A DNA stretch of 64,000 bases from Streptomyces xanthophaeus (GCF_030440515.1 NZ_CP076543.1:4623501-4687500), one strand, 5' to 3'; positions 25,533 through 34,442 are shown, counted from the stretch's first letter. Notes: generated by a model from the letters alone, not told the origin. Numbers and translations: made by a program.

Positions 25533-26864
25533 GTGACGCAGAGCGGACAAGGGGGCGCCCCCCAGCCGGGTGCCCCGTGGGGTCCGGACCCGGCGTCCGG
25601 ATACCCGGCGTACCCGGAGCAGCAGCAGCAGCCACAACAGCTGCACCCGCAGCCGTACGAGCAGCAGCAGCAACAGCAGCAGCCGCCGCAGCAGCCCGGG
25701 GCCGCGTACGGCTATCCGCAGGCCTATCCCGGCCCGGAGGCCGCGCCCGGGCATGTGGTGGGGCCCGGCTACGAGGGGCCGGGGGACCCGCACGGCTACG
25801 GCTACCCCCCGCTGCCCGAAGCGGCGACCCAGTACATTCCGCCGGTCCCGGCCGCTCCCGGGCACGACGAGGCGGCGACGCAGTACATTCCGCCGGTCCC
25901 GGCGGCCCCCGGGCACGACGAGGCGGCGACGCAGTACATCCCGCCGGTCCCGGCCGCTCCCGCGCACGAGGACGCGGCGACGCAGTACATACCGCCCGTC
26001 CCCGCCGACCGCGCCGTGGACGGGTTCGACGGGCTCTTCCGGGGCGACGACTCCGCCGGGCACACCCAGCACCTGCCGCCGGTCCAGGACCCCGTGCTGC
26101 GCCAGCCGCCGCCGCGCCCCCAGCCGCCCCGCCCGCAGCAGCCCCAGTACCAGCAGCCGCCGCCGCAGCCGCAGTACCAGCAGCCGCACCCGCAGCAGCA
26201 GTACGCCCCGTCCCCGCCGCCCCCGGAGCCCGCGCGCAAGGTCTCGCCCGCGATCATCGGCGCGGTGGTCATCGGCCTGGCCGTCGTCGGGCTCGGCGTC
26301 GGCTCGCTGCTCGCCGACGACAAGCCGCAGAACAACGACCCCGGCGCGGTCGCCGCCGCCCCGACCGCGAGCGGTGACCCCGCCGCCCCCGGCGGCGTGG
26401 CCCCCGTCGACCCGGCCCGCCCGCAGGCCGTCCAGCTGGACAAGCTCCTCGCGGACAGCAACGACAGCCGGGCCGCGGTGATCAAGGCCGTGGAGGACAT
26501 CAAGGGCTGCAGCAACCTCGACCAGGCGGCCGCCGACCTGCGCGACGCGGCCCGCCAGCGCGAGGAGCTCGTCACCCGCCTCCAGGAGCTGAAGCTGGAC
26601 CAGCTCCCGGACCACGCGAAGCTGTCCGCGTCCCTGACCAAGGCCTGGCAGTCCTCCGCGGACGCCGACAACAGCTACGCGGCCTGGGCGGACGACGTGG
26701 ACGACGACAAGTGCAAGGACGGCAAGGCCAAGGCCACCAAGAACGCCTCCGAGGGCAACAAGTCGAGCGGAGAGGCGACGAAGGCCAAGGAGTCCGCCGC
26801 GACCCTGTGGAACACGATCGCCGGCAAGTACGGCCTCACCAAGCGGGACAAGTCCCAGCTCTGA
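25533..26864 (+). CDS. Gln/Pro-rich single-pass membrane protein with ATQYIPPV repeats
   Basis: This 443-residue protein has a disordered cytoplasmic-type N-terminus (about 1-230) rich in Gln, Pro and Tyr, with four units of 17 residues starting EAATQYIPPVPA (from about residue 96). One membrane segment follows (IIGAVVIGLAVVGLGVGSLL, about 240-260), then an exported helical, charged C-terminal domain that contains two cysteines. GTG 25533 follows GGAGAAGGAG. The function is unknown; the ATQYIPPV motif recurs in Streptomyces surface and signalling proteins as far as I know. Confidence 0.75.
   Translation: MTQSGQGGAPQPGAPWGPDPASGYPAYPEQQQQPQQLHPQPYEQQQQQQQPPQQPGAAYGYPQAYPGPEAAPGHVVGPGYEGPGDPHGYGYPPLPEAATQYIPPVPAAPGHDEAATQYIPPVPAAPGHDEAATQYIPPVPAAPAHEDAATQYIPPVPADRAVDGFDGLFRGDDSAGHTQHLPPVQDPVLRQPPPRPQPPRPQQPQYQQPPPQPQYQQPHPQQQYAPSPPPPEPARKVSPAIIGAVVIGLAVVGLGVGSLLADDKPQNNDPGAVAAAPTASGDPAAPGGVAPVDPARPQAVQLDKLLADSNDSRAAVIKAVEDIKGCSNLDQAAADLRDAARQREELVTRLQELKLDQLPDHAKLSASLTKAWQSSADADNSYAAWADDVDDDKCKDGKAKATKNASEGNKSSGEATKAKESAATLWNTIAGKYGLTKRDKSQL
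25818..26006 (+). repeat. In-frame 51-bp tandem repeats
   Basis: Four units of about 51 bp begin at 25818, 25869, 25920 and 25971 and encode the EAATQYIPPVPA repeats. The second and third are nearly identical in DNA, which points to recent repeat expansion. Confidence 0.75.
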
Positions 26865-26876
26865 CCTGCTGCCGCA

Positions 26877-28172
26877 TCAGGCCATGGGCGGGGCCGTCAC
26901 CAGGGTCGGGGTCATGTCCAGGGACTGCTCGCCGGGCTGCGCGACGAGCCGCCCCGCCTGCACGATCTGGAAGGTGACCCGGCCGTTGACGATGCGGGGG
27001 AAGCCGGCGACGGCGCGCATGTCCTGGTAGCGCCAGCTCAGGTCCGGGGTGAGGCCTCCGGTGTTGACCGGCTGCGCCTCGTTCAGGGCGCGCTTGACCA
27101 CGCGGCCGGTGACGGGCTCGTCCTCCTTGAGGCGCTTGAGGATCTCGCTGAGCACGGTGTACGCGATCCAGGTGGTCTGCGCCCCGCTGTCGTCGGGGTC
27201 GACGGTGTCGTCGCCGAAGGCGAACTCGGAGACCACCTTGCGCATGGGTTCCCACAGGGGATCGGCGGCCACCGGGTACCAGCTGGTGAGGTAGGCGCCC
27301 TCGAAGGGGCTCTCCTTGCCGCCCGTGCGGTCCACCAGGGACTGGCTGACGCTGCCCAGGACGGAGGAGATCTGCGGCTTCTTGCGCTGGGCGTCGGTCC
27401 GGCGGAAGGCGTCGAAGAAGGTCTCGGTGCGCTCGCCGAGGACGGCGGTCACGCAGCCCTTCTCCTTCTCCTTCTCCTTGCCGGTGCCGCTGGTGTGCGC
27501 GAGCGCCTCGCGGGCCTGCGGCCCGAAGTCGGCGGAGTCCTCGGCGGCCCGGATGTCGGAGGCGTCCGTCATCTTGTTGGCCCGCAGTCCGGCGTTGAGC
27601 AGGACCGGCAGGGTGTCGCCCGCGAGGGTGTCCGGGCGGACCAGGGCGACCTGGTTGCAGGCGCGGCTCAGCTGGTGGCCGGCGCCGGCGATGAGGACGG
27701 GCTGGCCGCCGTTGACCGGGTACGACAGGGGGGACTGGAACTCCTCGGAGGAGACCCCGTAGCCGCCGATGAAGGGGATGCCCTCCGCCTCCAGCGGGGC
27801 CATGAAGGCGCGTCCGTGCTGGCTGTAGGAGCCGACGACGGCGACGGCCTTCTCGGCGACGGCCTTGCGGGCACAGTCGGCGGCGCCGGAGGGCGTGTTC
27901 TTCTCGTTGCAGGTCAGTACGCGCAGTTTGTGACCGTTGATCCCGCCCTTGGAGTTCACCCAGCGCTCGTACGCCTTGGCCATGCCGGTCATTCCAGGCA
28001 TGTTGGTCGCTTTGGTCTCTTCAGGGGCGAAAGTCATGACGGTGACGGTTCCCCCGGAGCCCCCCGAACCGCCGGGGAGTACCCCGCACCCGGCGATGAG
28101 ACACGCACCCATCGCCGTGGCCACGAAGGTGCGGGAGCGGGATACGGCGCGTCGCGAGATGGTCATGTCCAT
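26877..28172 (-). CDS. ABC-type substrate-binding lipoprotein
   Basis: This 431-residue protein has a lipoprotein signal peptide with lipobox LIAGC (C29). It is a periplasmic-binding-protein-like receptor of the branched-chain amino acid (LivJ-type) fold: TNMPGMTGMAKAYERWVNSKGGINGHKLRVLTCNEKNTP and VVGSYSQHGRAFMAPLEAEGIPFIGG. No permease genes are adjacent, so it is an orphan receptor. The insert EKEKEKE near residue 240 is a small Lys/Glu repeat. ATG 28172 is chosen; ATG 28166 is possible. Confidence 0.82.
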   Translation of the reverse strand: MDMTISRRAVSRSRTFVATAMGACLIAGCGVLPGGSGGSGGTVTVMTFAPEETKATNMPGMTGMAKAYERWVNSKGGINGHKLRVLTCNEKNTPSGAADCARKAVAEKAVAVVGSYSQHGRAFMAPLEAEGIPFIGGYGVSSEEFQSPLSYPVNGGQPVLIAGAGHQLSRACNQVALVRPDTLAGDTLPVLLNAGLRANKMTDASDIRAAEDSADFGPQAREALAHTSGTGKEKEKEKGCVTAVLGERTETFFDAFRRTDAQRKKPQISSVLGSVSQSLVDRTGGKESPFEGAYLTSWYPVAADPLWEPMRKVVSEFAFGDDTVDPDDSGAQTTWIAYTVLSEILKRLKEDEPVTGRVVKRALNEAQPVNTGGLTPDLSWRYQDMRAVAGFPRIVNGRVTFQIVQAGRLVAQPGEQSLDMTPTLVTAPPMA

Positions 28173-28304
28173 GCACCATTCCGCCCCACCGGTAACTGTC
28201 GAGTGAGATGGACACAACATCGGGTGACGCCCAGGTGAATTACGGGGGTGCGGTCCCCATGGGCGCTTCAAGATCGCACCGAACAGGAACGTACGATCGA
28301 AAGC

Positions 28305-28808
28305 GTGACATTCGCCCAAGGTTCGAAGAACTCTTCCCGACGCGGTGGCCGCTCCTCCACCATGGGCGGCATGCCCCTCAACGACATGCCGTGGTGGCGC
28401 TGGCGCAGCAACGTGCGCTCGGCCCTGCACATGCTTTCCGATCCGGTCTTCCACGAGGACACCTGGCTGACCGGCGACGAGGCGTACGGCGACATCACCG
28501 ACGCCGTGTACCGGCTCGTCGAGGACACCTGGCTCGACAGCTGGTCCGCCGAGAAGTACGTCGGCACGATCTTCCGGGACTCGCAGGAGGCGGCCGTCGT
28601 CGACCTCGCCGTGCTGCGGGTGCTCCGCATCCTCCACCAGGTCGGGCCCGACGCCCCCGTCTCCGCCTACCTGGAGCACCACGCGTGGCCCGAGGCGGTA
28701 CGTGCCGCGCGCGAGGCGCACGTACGACTGGCGGAAGCCGACGGGGACGACCCCGACGTGCGACCCGCATCGCTCGATGTGCTGAAGATCCTCACCCGCG
28801 CGGTGTGA
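28305..28808 (+). CDS. Conserved hypothetical protein (SCO4402-like)
   Basis: This 167-residue protein has no recognisable catalytic motif. It contains MPWWRWRSNVRSALHMLSDPVFHEDTWLTGDEAYGDITDAVYRLVEDTWLDSWSAEKYVGTIF and ends in an acidic helical region. It resembles a family I remember next to purU in S. coelicolor (SCO4402). GTG 28305 lies directly after a TACGAT hexamer (28292-28297), so the mRNA may be leaderless; ATG 28362 is an alternative. It precedes purU by 14 bases. Confidence 0.7.
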   Translation: MTFAQGSKNSSRRGGRSSTMGGMPLNDMPWWRWRSNVRSALHMLSDPVFHEDTWLTGDEAYGDITDAVYRLVEDTWLDSWSAEKYVGTIFRDSQEAAVVDLAVLRVLRILHQVGPDAPVSAYLEHHAWPEAVRAAREAHVRLAEADGDDPDVRPASLDVLKILTRAV

Positions 28809-28822
28809 AAGGCTGTGCGGTC

Positions 28823-29701
28823 ATGAGCGACCCGCACACCGAGGCCCAGGCCCAGCCCCAGTACGTCCTGACCATGTCCTGCCCCGACAAGCAGGGCATC
28901 GTGCATGCCGTGTCGAGTTACCTCTTCATGACCGGATGCAACATCGTGGACAGCCAGCAGTTCGGAGACCGGGAGACCGGACTCTTCTTCATGCGGGTGC
29001 ACTTCGAGGCCGAGCCCCCGGTGACGGTCGAGAAGCTGCGCGCCAGCTTCGCCGCGATCGGCGACTCCTTCAAGATGGACTGGCAGATCCACCGCTCCGA
29101 GGAGCGCATGCGGATCATCCTCATGGTGTCCAAGTTCGGGCACTGCCTGAACGACCTGCTGTTCCGCACGCGGATCGGCGCCCTGCCGGTCGAGATCGCG
29201 GCCGTGGTCTCCAACCACACCGACTTCGCCGAACTGGTCGGCTCCTACGACATCCCGTTCGTGCACATCCCCGTCACGAAGGACACCAAGGCGGAGGCGG
29301 AGGCGCAGCTGCTGGAGCTGGTGCGCGCCGAGAACGTCGACCTGGTGGTCCTGGCGCGCTACATGCAGGTGCTGTCGGACAAGCTGTGCACGGAGCTGAG
29401 CGGACGGATCATCAACATCCACCACTCGTTCCTGCCGAGCTTCAAGGGCGCGAAGCCGTACCACCAGGCGCATGCGCGAGGTGTGAAGCTGATCGGCGCG
29501 ACCGCGCACTACGTGACGGCGAACCTCGACGAGGGGCCGATCATCGAGCAGGAGGTCGAGCGGGTGGGCCACGAGGTGACGCCGGACCAGCTGGTGGCGA
29601 TCGGACGGGACGTGGAGTGTCAGGCGCTCGCGCGGGCGGTGAAGTGGCACAGCGAGCACCGTGTGCTGCTCAACGGTGCCCGCACGGTCGTCTTCGCGTA
29701 G
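28823..29701 (+). CDS. purU: Formyltetrahydrofolate deformylase
   Basis: This 292-residue enzyme hydrolyses 10-formyltetrahydrofolate to formate and tetrahydrofolate, balancing one-carbon pools. An N-terminal ACT domain (VLTMSCPDKQGIVHAVSSYLF) is followed by the formyltransferase-like domain, with MVSKFGHCLNDLLFR, GRIINIHHSFLPSFKGAKPYHQA (catalytic Asn and His) and ATAHYVTANLDEGPIIEQ (catalytic Asp region). Length is standard. It ends just before a pair of GC-rich repeats. Confidence 0.93.
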   Translation: MSDPHTEAQAQPQYVLTMSCPDKQGIVHAVSSYLFMTGCNIVDSQQFGDRETGLFFMRVHFEAEPPVTVEKLRASFAAIGDSFKMDWQIHRSEERMRIILMVSKFGHCLNDLLFRTRIGALPVEIAAVVSNHTDFAELVGSYDIPFVHIPVTKDTKAEAEAQLLELVRAENVDLVVLARYMQVLSDKLCTELSGRIINIHHSFLPSFKGAKPYHQAHARGVKLIGATAHYVTANLDEGPIIEQEVERVGHEVTPDQLVAIGRDVECQALARAVKWHSEHRVLLNGARTVVFA

Positions 29702-29707
29702 CCGACA

Positions 29708-29757
29708 CAGCCTCGCCGGCGTTCGAGGCGCGGGAGTCTGGGGGCAGCGCCCCCAGC
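29708..29757. repeat. GC-rich palindromic repeat
   Basis: Core CCTCGCCGGCGTTCGAGGCG then CTGGGGGCAGCGCCCCCAG, starting seven bases after the purU stop. It is paired in inverted orientation with the copy at 29818. Confidence 0.7.
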
Positions 29758-29817
29758 AGCCGGCCCGCACGGGCCCACCGCGCCTCACACCGGTATCCGG
29801 CCCCTGCGGCCCGGCTT

Positions 29818-29866
29818 CCTGGGGCGCCGCCCCAGACCCCGCGCCTCAAACGCCGGCGGGGCTGGA
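29818..29866. repeat. GC-rich palindromic repeat, inverted partner
   Basis: CCTGGGGCGCCGCCCCAG is followed by CGCGCCTCAAACGCCGGCGG. With the copy at 29708 it forms a large fold-back between convergent genes and probably works as a bidirectional terminator. Confidence 0.7.
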
Positions 29867-29888
29867 GGCGCCGAGCGCGCCGCAGGCG

Positions 29889-30407
29889 TTACGCGTCGGG
29901 GGCCTCCACGCCGCAGTAGCCCGCGAAGGCCGCCAGGATCTCGTCCTCCGAGATGCGGCCGTCGCGGTCCGCGTCCAGGGCCGCCGCCACCTGGGTGGCC
30001 AGCTCCGGGGCGGTGCCCAGGACGCGCAGCACCCGGGCCGCGTTCGGTGGCGTCGCGCCGCCGCCGTCCTCGTCCGCCACGGCGATCACGGCCCGCAGGA
30101 ACGGCCGCGCGATCTCCGCGAACCGCTCCGGGTTGTCGCGCAACCGCTTCGCGGCCCCGGTGATGAACTCCTCGCGGGACACCCGCTGGTCCCCGTCGAC
30201 GTCCGCGATGCCGGCCATTCCCTGCCAGAAGGCCTCGGCGCCCGCGAAGACGGCCTGGCCCTTGTCCGACCGGGCGGTGGTGCCGAATTCGGCCAGGACG
30301 GCCTTCGCGGCCGCGCTGAAGTCCTCCCGGTCGATATAGCCGGACCCGTCCTGGTCGAAGGTGGCGAATCGGGCGGCGATCTTGCGCTCGTATTCTGCGC
30401 TGTCCAT
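29889..30407 (-). CDS. EF-hand calcium-binding protein (calerythrin-like)
   Basis: This 172-residue soluble protein has four EF-hand positions: DQDGSGYIDRED (18-29), DVDGDQRVSREE (69-80), a degenerate DEDGGGATPP (112-121) and DADRDGRISEDE (145-156). Three loops keep the calcium ligands. The size and spacing fit prokaryotic calerythrin-type buffers or sensors. It stands alone on this strand. Confidence 0.88.
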   Translation of the reverse strand: MDSAEYERKIAARFATFDQDGSGYIDREDFSAAAKAVLAEFGTTARSDKGQAVFAGAEAFWQGMAGIADVDGDQRVSREEFITGAAKRLRDNPERFAEIARPFLRAVIAVADEDGGGATPPNAARVLRVLGTAPELATQVAAALDADRDGRISEDEILAAFAGYCGVEAPDA

Positions 30408-30708
30408 TTCGGCGTTCCGCCTTCACATGTGCAGTGGGGTTCAGATCAAGACAAGGCAGGAGCGTAAGCCCTATGTGGCCTGAGCGTTAAGCGAAGTGGT
30501 CGAGGAGGCGGCCGCATCGAACCCGCGCACGGGGAGCGCGGTGGGGCGCGTACACCTGTCCCCATGTGCCGTCGGGCGTACCACCGTTCACGCCCTGCCA
30601 CGCCCCTATCACGCAGGGCGCACTTCCAGGGTGAGGTTCTTGCAAAACAGGCGCGATCTGCCATGTGCCCACTACATTCGTTGAGTCGACACACGGCTGG
30701 GGGCATTC
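30408..30708. other. Divergent promoter region
   Basis: These 301 bases lie between the EF-hand gene and the sigma-factor gene. They are locally AT-richer at about 30635-30690. I see no gene. Confidence 0.5.
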
Positions 30709-31272
30709 ATGCCGAAGGACGCACCACCGCGCTGGGACCGTCGCATGCAGCAGCGACTTGCCCGTGGCGAGGCTGCCGCGCTCGGGGAGCTGTACGACCG
30801 CTTCGCCTCGCTCGTGCACAGCCTGGCGCACCGGGTGCTGGGCGACGAGAAGGCGGCGGACCGGATCACCCGCGAGGTCTTCGGCTACATCTGGGAGAAC
30901 CCGGACGCCTACGACCCCAAGCAGGGCTCCATGCGCTCCTGGGTCGCCCGGATCACCCAGGGCCAGGCGGTGGCCCGGCTGCGCCAGGCCGAGCTGGGCC
31001 GCGGCTCACGCGAGGAGCTGGAGCAGAAGGTGCGCAGCGCCAACGCGGCCGCCCGCGCCGACTACATCGTCACCTCGATGCCCGCACCCCTGCGCGCCGC
31101 GCTGGAACTGGCCTACTTCAAGCGGCGCGACTACCGACAGGCCGCCGCCGACCTGCAGATCAGTGAGGACGAGGCGCGGCGCAGGCTGCGGCTCGGGCTG
31201 CAGTTGCTGTCGACCGCCAACGCCCTCCCGCAGGAGGAAACCGCCCGGTCCGGATATGGAACGCCTCGATGA
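30709..31272 (+). CDS. ECF-type RNA polymerase sigma factor
   Basis: This 187-residue sigma-70-family protein has a region 2-like part, GELYDRFASLVHSLAHRVLGDEKAADRITREVFGYIWENPDAYDPKQGSMRSWVARI, and a region 4-like part, LPQ-free but with LELAYFKRRDYRQAAADLQISEDEARRRLRLGLQLL. The start follows GGGGG. Its stop overlaps the next gene (ATGA), which encodes a zinc-finger protein likely to be its antagonist. The stimulus is unknown. Confidence 0.85.
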   Translation: MPKDAPPRWDRRMQQRLARGEAAALGELYDRFASLVHSLAHRVLGDEKAADRITREVFGYIWENPDAYDPKQGSMRSWVARITQGQAVARLRQAELGRGSREELEQKVRSANAAARADYIVTSMPAPLRAALELAYFKRRDYRQAAADLQISEDEARRRLRLGLQLLSTANALPQEETARSGYGTPR

Positions 31273-32519
31273 GCGGCCCTCCCCGGTCGCCCGATGACGG
31301 ATACGCGCGTCCCGGCGGCCCGCCGCGGATACCGGGTCCGCGCGGGGCCGCGGACGACCTCGACCCGGGCCATGCGCCGCGGTCGATGCCGCCGCCACCG
31401 CCGGCCGAGGTGCCGCCTCCGCCTTCGCACGCCGTGCTGAAGTCCCTGCTCGGGGCGTGGGCGCTGGCGGCCTGCTCGGCCGAGGAGACCCAGGCGGTGG
31501 AGGACCACCTCACCGAGTGCGCGCCCTGCGCGGAGGAGGCGCTGCGGCTGCGCGACGCGGTGGGGCTGCTGCACCCGGAGGAGAACCTCGACCTGAAACC
31601 GCTGCTGCGCTCGCGCGTCCTGGAAGACTGCCTGGGCAAGAGGCCGGCCCGCATTCCGGTGCCGGTGTGGGCGAGTCCGTACGACACGGAGACCGCGCGG
31701 CTCGACGCGCTGCTGCAGGACTTCGGGGACTCGGAGTGGCACACCCCGGTGCGGCTCAAGTGGTTCGAGGAGGAGCGGCGGCGGTCGCACCGGACCACGG
31801 TGGCGGGGGTGATCGGCCATCTGCTGACCGTGGACGGGCTGATCGCCTCGGCGCTGGGGCTCGACGACCCGCTGGGTCCGGACGCGCCGAAGGGCGGGCC
31901 GACCGTGCGGACGGAGCACTTCTGGGGTGCGACTCCGTACCCGGTCACGCGGCAGGTCCGCGACCCGTGGCGGGAACAGGGCCACACGCTGGTGCGTACG
32001 GTCTCCTTCGCCGGCCGGGGAGTCGCCGAGCTGGCGGTGGACTACGGCGGCTTCGCGCTGCCGCTCGGGGACGCGTTCCTGGAACGGGCCTTCGAGTGCT
32101 GGGTGCACGCGTGGGACATCGCGGAGGCGGTGGACTACCCGTACGAGCCGCCGGCCGGCCCGCACCTGCACCGGATGATCGACCCGGCGGCGCGGCTCCT
32201 GCCGGGCGCGCTGGCGCAGCGCAGACGCGCCGGACTGGCGGCCCCGGCGCGGGGCCTGGTCGCGGCGGGTGCGCCCGGGCGGACCCTGCACCTGGAGATC
32301 GAGGGTTCGGGCGGCGGTGGCTGGGACATCGCGCTGGACTCGCCGGGAGCGAAGCCGTCGCCGGAACGCACGGTGGCGGAGATCGCCCTGGACGGCATCG
32401 AGTTCTGTCAGCTGGCCGCCGGGCACATCTCCCCGGAGGAGGCGGCGGTGGGCCAGCACGGTGACCGCGAGGCGATCCGCGACGTCCTGTTCGCGGCGGC
32501 GTCACTGAGCAGGCTGTAG
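31269..32519 (+). CDS. ZAS-type zinc-finger anti-sigma/DinB-domain fusion
   Basis: This 416-residue protein has a Pro-rich N-terminus (1-53) and then an anti-sigma-like zinc-binding motif HLTECAPC (H80, C84, C87; HxxxCxxC) at about 54-100. A maleylpyruvate-isomerase/DinB-type domain follows, with SHRTTVAGVIGHLLTVDGLIASALG and FECWVHAWDIAEAVDYPYEP, and a C-terminal SCP2-like region. No membrane segment is visible. It is translationally coupled to the sigma gene, so a soluble, perhaps thiol- or metal-responsive, anti-sigma role is inferred. Confidence 0.78.
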   Translation: MSGPPRSPDDGYARPGGPPRIPGPRGAADDLDPGHAPRSMPPPPPAEVPPPPSHAVLKSLLGAWALAACSAEETQAVEDHLTECAPCAEEALRLRDAVGLLHPEENLDLKPLLRSRVLEDCLGKRPARIPVPVWASPYDTETARLDALLQDFGDSEWHTPVRLKWFEEERRRSHRTTVAGVIGHLLTVDGLIASALGLDDPLGPDAPKGGPTVRTEHFWGATPYPVTRQVRDPWREQGHTLVRTVSFAGRGVAELAVDYGGFALPLGDAFLERAFECWVHAWDIAEAVDYPYEPPAGPHLHRMIDPAARLLPGALAQRRRAGLAAPARGLVAAGAPGRTLHLEIEGSGGGGWDIALDSPGAKPSPERTVAEIALDGIEFCQLAAGHISPEEAAVGQHGDREAIRDVLFAAASLSRL

Positions 32520-32577
32520 GAGGCGGGGCCGGGGGTACGGGGCCTCCTCGTACCCGTCGGCGCCGACGGCGGGCCGG

Positions 32578-33903
32578 TCACCGCTGATCGGCGTGACGGA
32601 TGCCGAAGGACGGGGCAGGCGTACGCCGTGGTGCGGTGGCGGCGGAGTGCAGCAGCCAGTGGTTGACCGCGCAGCCCAGCGCGATGCCCGACCAGGCGAG
32701 GGCCGCGTTGTCCGTCAGCAGGCCCGCGAGGAAGACGGGCAGGGCGATGCCGAACTCCTGGAGCACACGCAGGCGCAGCACCACGCCGAAGCGGTCGGCG
32801 GCCTTGTGCCGGCCTTCGGCGATGGCGGCCAGGAGACGGAAGGGGAAGGCGACGGCCTGTCCGACCATCAGCCAGGTGAACCACGTCGCGGCCGGGCCGT
32901 GGAGGCCGTAGAGCCCGGGCAGCACCGTCCAGGCCGTGCCCGCGACGAGTACGCAGACGCCCGCGGATGCGGCCAGGACGCGTCGATGCAGGTGCCGCCA
33001 TTCCCGGGGTGAGGGGACCGCGTCCTTGCAGACCATGCCGGTCGCGTTGACCAGCGCCGTGATCGGGATGAGGAGCGTCGCGGTGAGCACGGCTCCCGCG
33101 GAGAACGCGGCGAGCCGGTCCGCCCAGGAGGCGTTGAGGGTCAGGGTGAGGACCAGGAGCAGTTCGAAGCCGATCACCGAGAGCATGTGCCCCCATTCCG
33201 TGAGCATGCTGCGCGCCACCTGGCGCAGCCAGCGTGCGCTGTCGCGGAGCCGGAGGGGGACGGAGAGGTGGTCACGCAGCAGCCATACGGTGACGGCGCA
33301 TTCGAGGGCGGCGATGACGGAGGTGGCGGCGTAGGCGCCGGCGAAACCGAGCCCGAGTCCGTGCACGAAGAACAGGTCGAGTGCGGCGTTGGCGACGACG
33401 GCGACGGCGTACAGGGTGAGGAGGGGGCGGGATCGCCGGAGCGCGAAGAGCGCCATGGCGCCGACGAACTGCGCGAGGCGGACCGGGGTGGCGATCAGCA
33501 GCCACCAGAGGGCCGACCGGGTGTGGTCGCGGATGGCCGGTGCGGCGACCAGGGCGTCCACGAGGTACGGCAGCACGGCCAGGCCGGCTGCCGCGATGAG
33601 CAGCCCGGCGGCCGTGGCACCGACCAGCCCGCCCTGCACCGCGCGCCGGCGGGCGTGGGCGGATACGGCCCCGGCCACGGACAGCCCGACGACGGGGCCC
33701 ATGGCCATGGCGGTGATCGAGTCGAGGAGGAGCAGGCGCTGCGGTACGGCCGCGGCGGCCACGGCCTGCTCGCCCAGGGTGCTGATCACCCACAGATCGG
33801 TCTGGGCGATGGCCTGGCCCATGACGGACGCCACCACCATGGGGCCCATCAGGGCGAGGACGCGTCGGCCCAGCGACGGGGTGGGGGTGGTCGCGCCGGT
33901 CAC
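32578..33903 (-). CDS. MATE-family exporter of the RiPP locus
   Basis: This 441-residue protein has about 12 hydrophobic segments and a MATE-like layout: LGRRVLALMGPMVVASVMGQAIAQTDLWVISTLG at the start and MAMGPVVGLSVAGAVSAHARRR early on, with a second half beginning near SARWLRQVARSMLTEWGHMLSVIG. It should export a small product using H+ or Na+. GTG 33903 overlaps the stop of the upstream partner gene (GTGA) and has GGAGC upstream, so it is co-translated with the MNIO genes. It is the likely exporter of the peptide product. Confidence 0.8.
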   Translation of the reverse strand: MTGATTPTPSLGRRVLALMGPMVVASVMGQAIAQTDLWVISTLGEQAVAAAAVPQRLLLLDSITAMAMGPVVGLSVAGAVSAHARRRAVQGGLVGATAAGLLIAAAGLAVLPYLVDALVAAPAIRDHTRSALWWLLIATPVRLAQFVGAMALFALRRSRPLLTLYAVAVVANAALDLFFVHGLGLGFAGAYAATSVIAALECAVTVWLLRDHLSVPLRLRDSARWLRQVARSMLTEWGHMLSVIGFELLLVLTLTLNASWADRLAAFSAGAVLTATLLIPITALVNATGMVCKDAVPSPREWRHLHRRVLAASAGVCVLVAGTAWTVLPGLYGLHGPAATWFTWLMVGQAVAFPFRLLAAIAEGRHKAADRFGVVLRLRVLQEFGIALPVFLAGLLTDNAALAWSGIALGCAVNHWLLHSAATAPRRTPAPSFGIRHADQR

Positions 33904-34442
33904 AGCGGGCTCCAGGTGAGGGAGGCGAAGTCGCCGGAACGGGAGAGCGACCACCGGATGCCCGGTGTGGGCTCCAGCCCCGGCACCTCGGCGAGTTTCA
34001 CGCGGCCGCGTTCCAGGGGCGAGTGTCCCTTCAGCGCCACGACGACCTTGGGGGTGGTGGTCGCGGTGGTGAGGGCCAGGCCTCGTTGCCGGTGCTCCGG
34101 TGAGGCGAACCAGCGGGCGGCCGAGGCTGCGAGCAGTTCGATGTGGTCCTGCGGCTGGAGGGCGATGCCTTCGCCGTTCAGGAATTCGAGGAAGTGCAGG
34201 TGCATGCGCCAGTCCAGCCGCCTGCCGGCGGCCACCGCCCATTCCAGGAAGGCCTCGTAGAGGTCGGTGGTGTCCGGCAGGCGTCCGGCCAGCTGCGGGA
34301 TGCGGTCGAAGAGCTGGTGCCAGCGGATGCGGAGTGCTTCCTGGGCGATCAGCCGGTCACGGGATCCCGGGGTGAGGGAGTCACGTGCGGTGGGGCTGAT
34401 GCAGGCGCTGAGCCGCGACGACTGCGGCGCGCGTGCGGTCAA
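33900..34442 (-). CDS. MNIO-associated protein of unknown family
   Basis: This 180-residue protein has no family that I recognise. The middle is helical (LIAQEALRIRWHQLFDRIPQLAGRLPDTTDLYEAFLEWAVAAGRRLDWRMHLHFLEFL); the C-terminal part looks like beta strands (TPKVVVALKGHSPLERGRVKLAEVPGLEP). The only possible early start is TTG 34442, with GGAGAACG upstream, so it overlaps the preceding MNIO gene by 62 bases. MNIO enzymes usually need a partner that binds the precursor peptide, and this gene is in the right place for that; its sequence does not obviously match the known partner family. Confidence 0.65.
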   Translation of the reverse strand: MTARAPQSSRLSACISPTARDSLTPGSRDRLIAQEALRIRWHQLFDRIPQLAGRLPDTTDLYEAFLEWAVAAGRRLDWRMHLHFLEFLNGEGIALQPQDHIELLAASAARWFASPEHRQRGLALTTATTTPKVVVALKGHSPLERGRVKLAEVPGLEPTPGIRWSLSRSGDFASLTWSPL

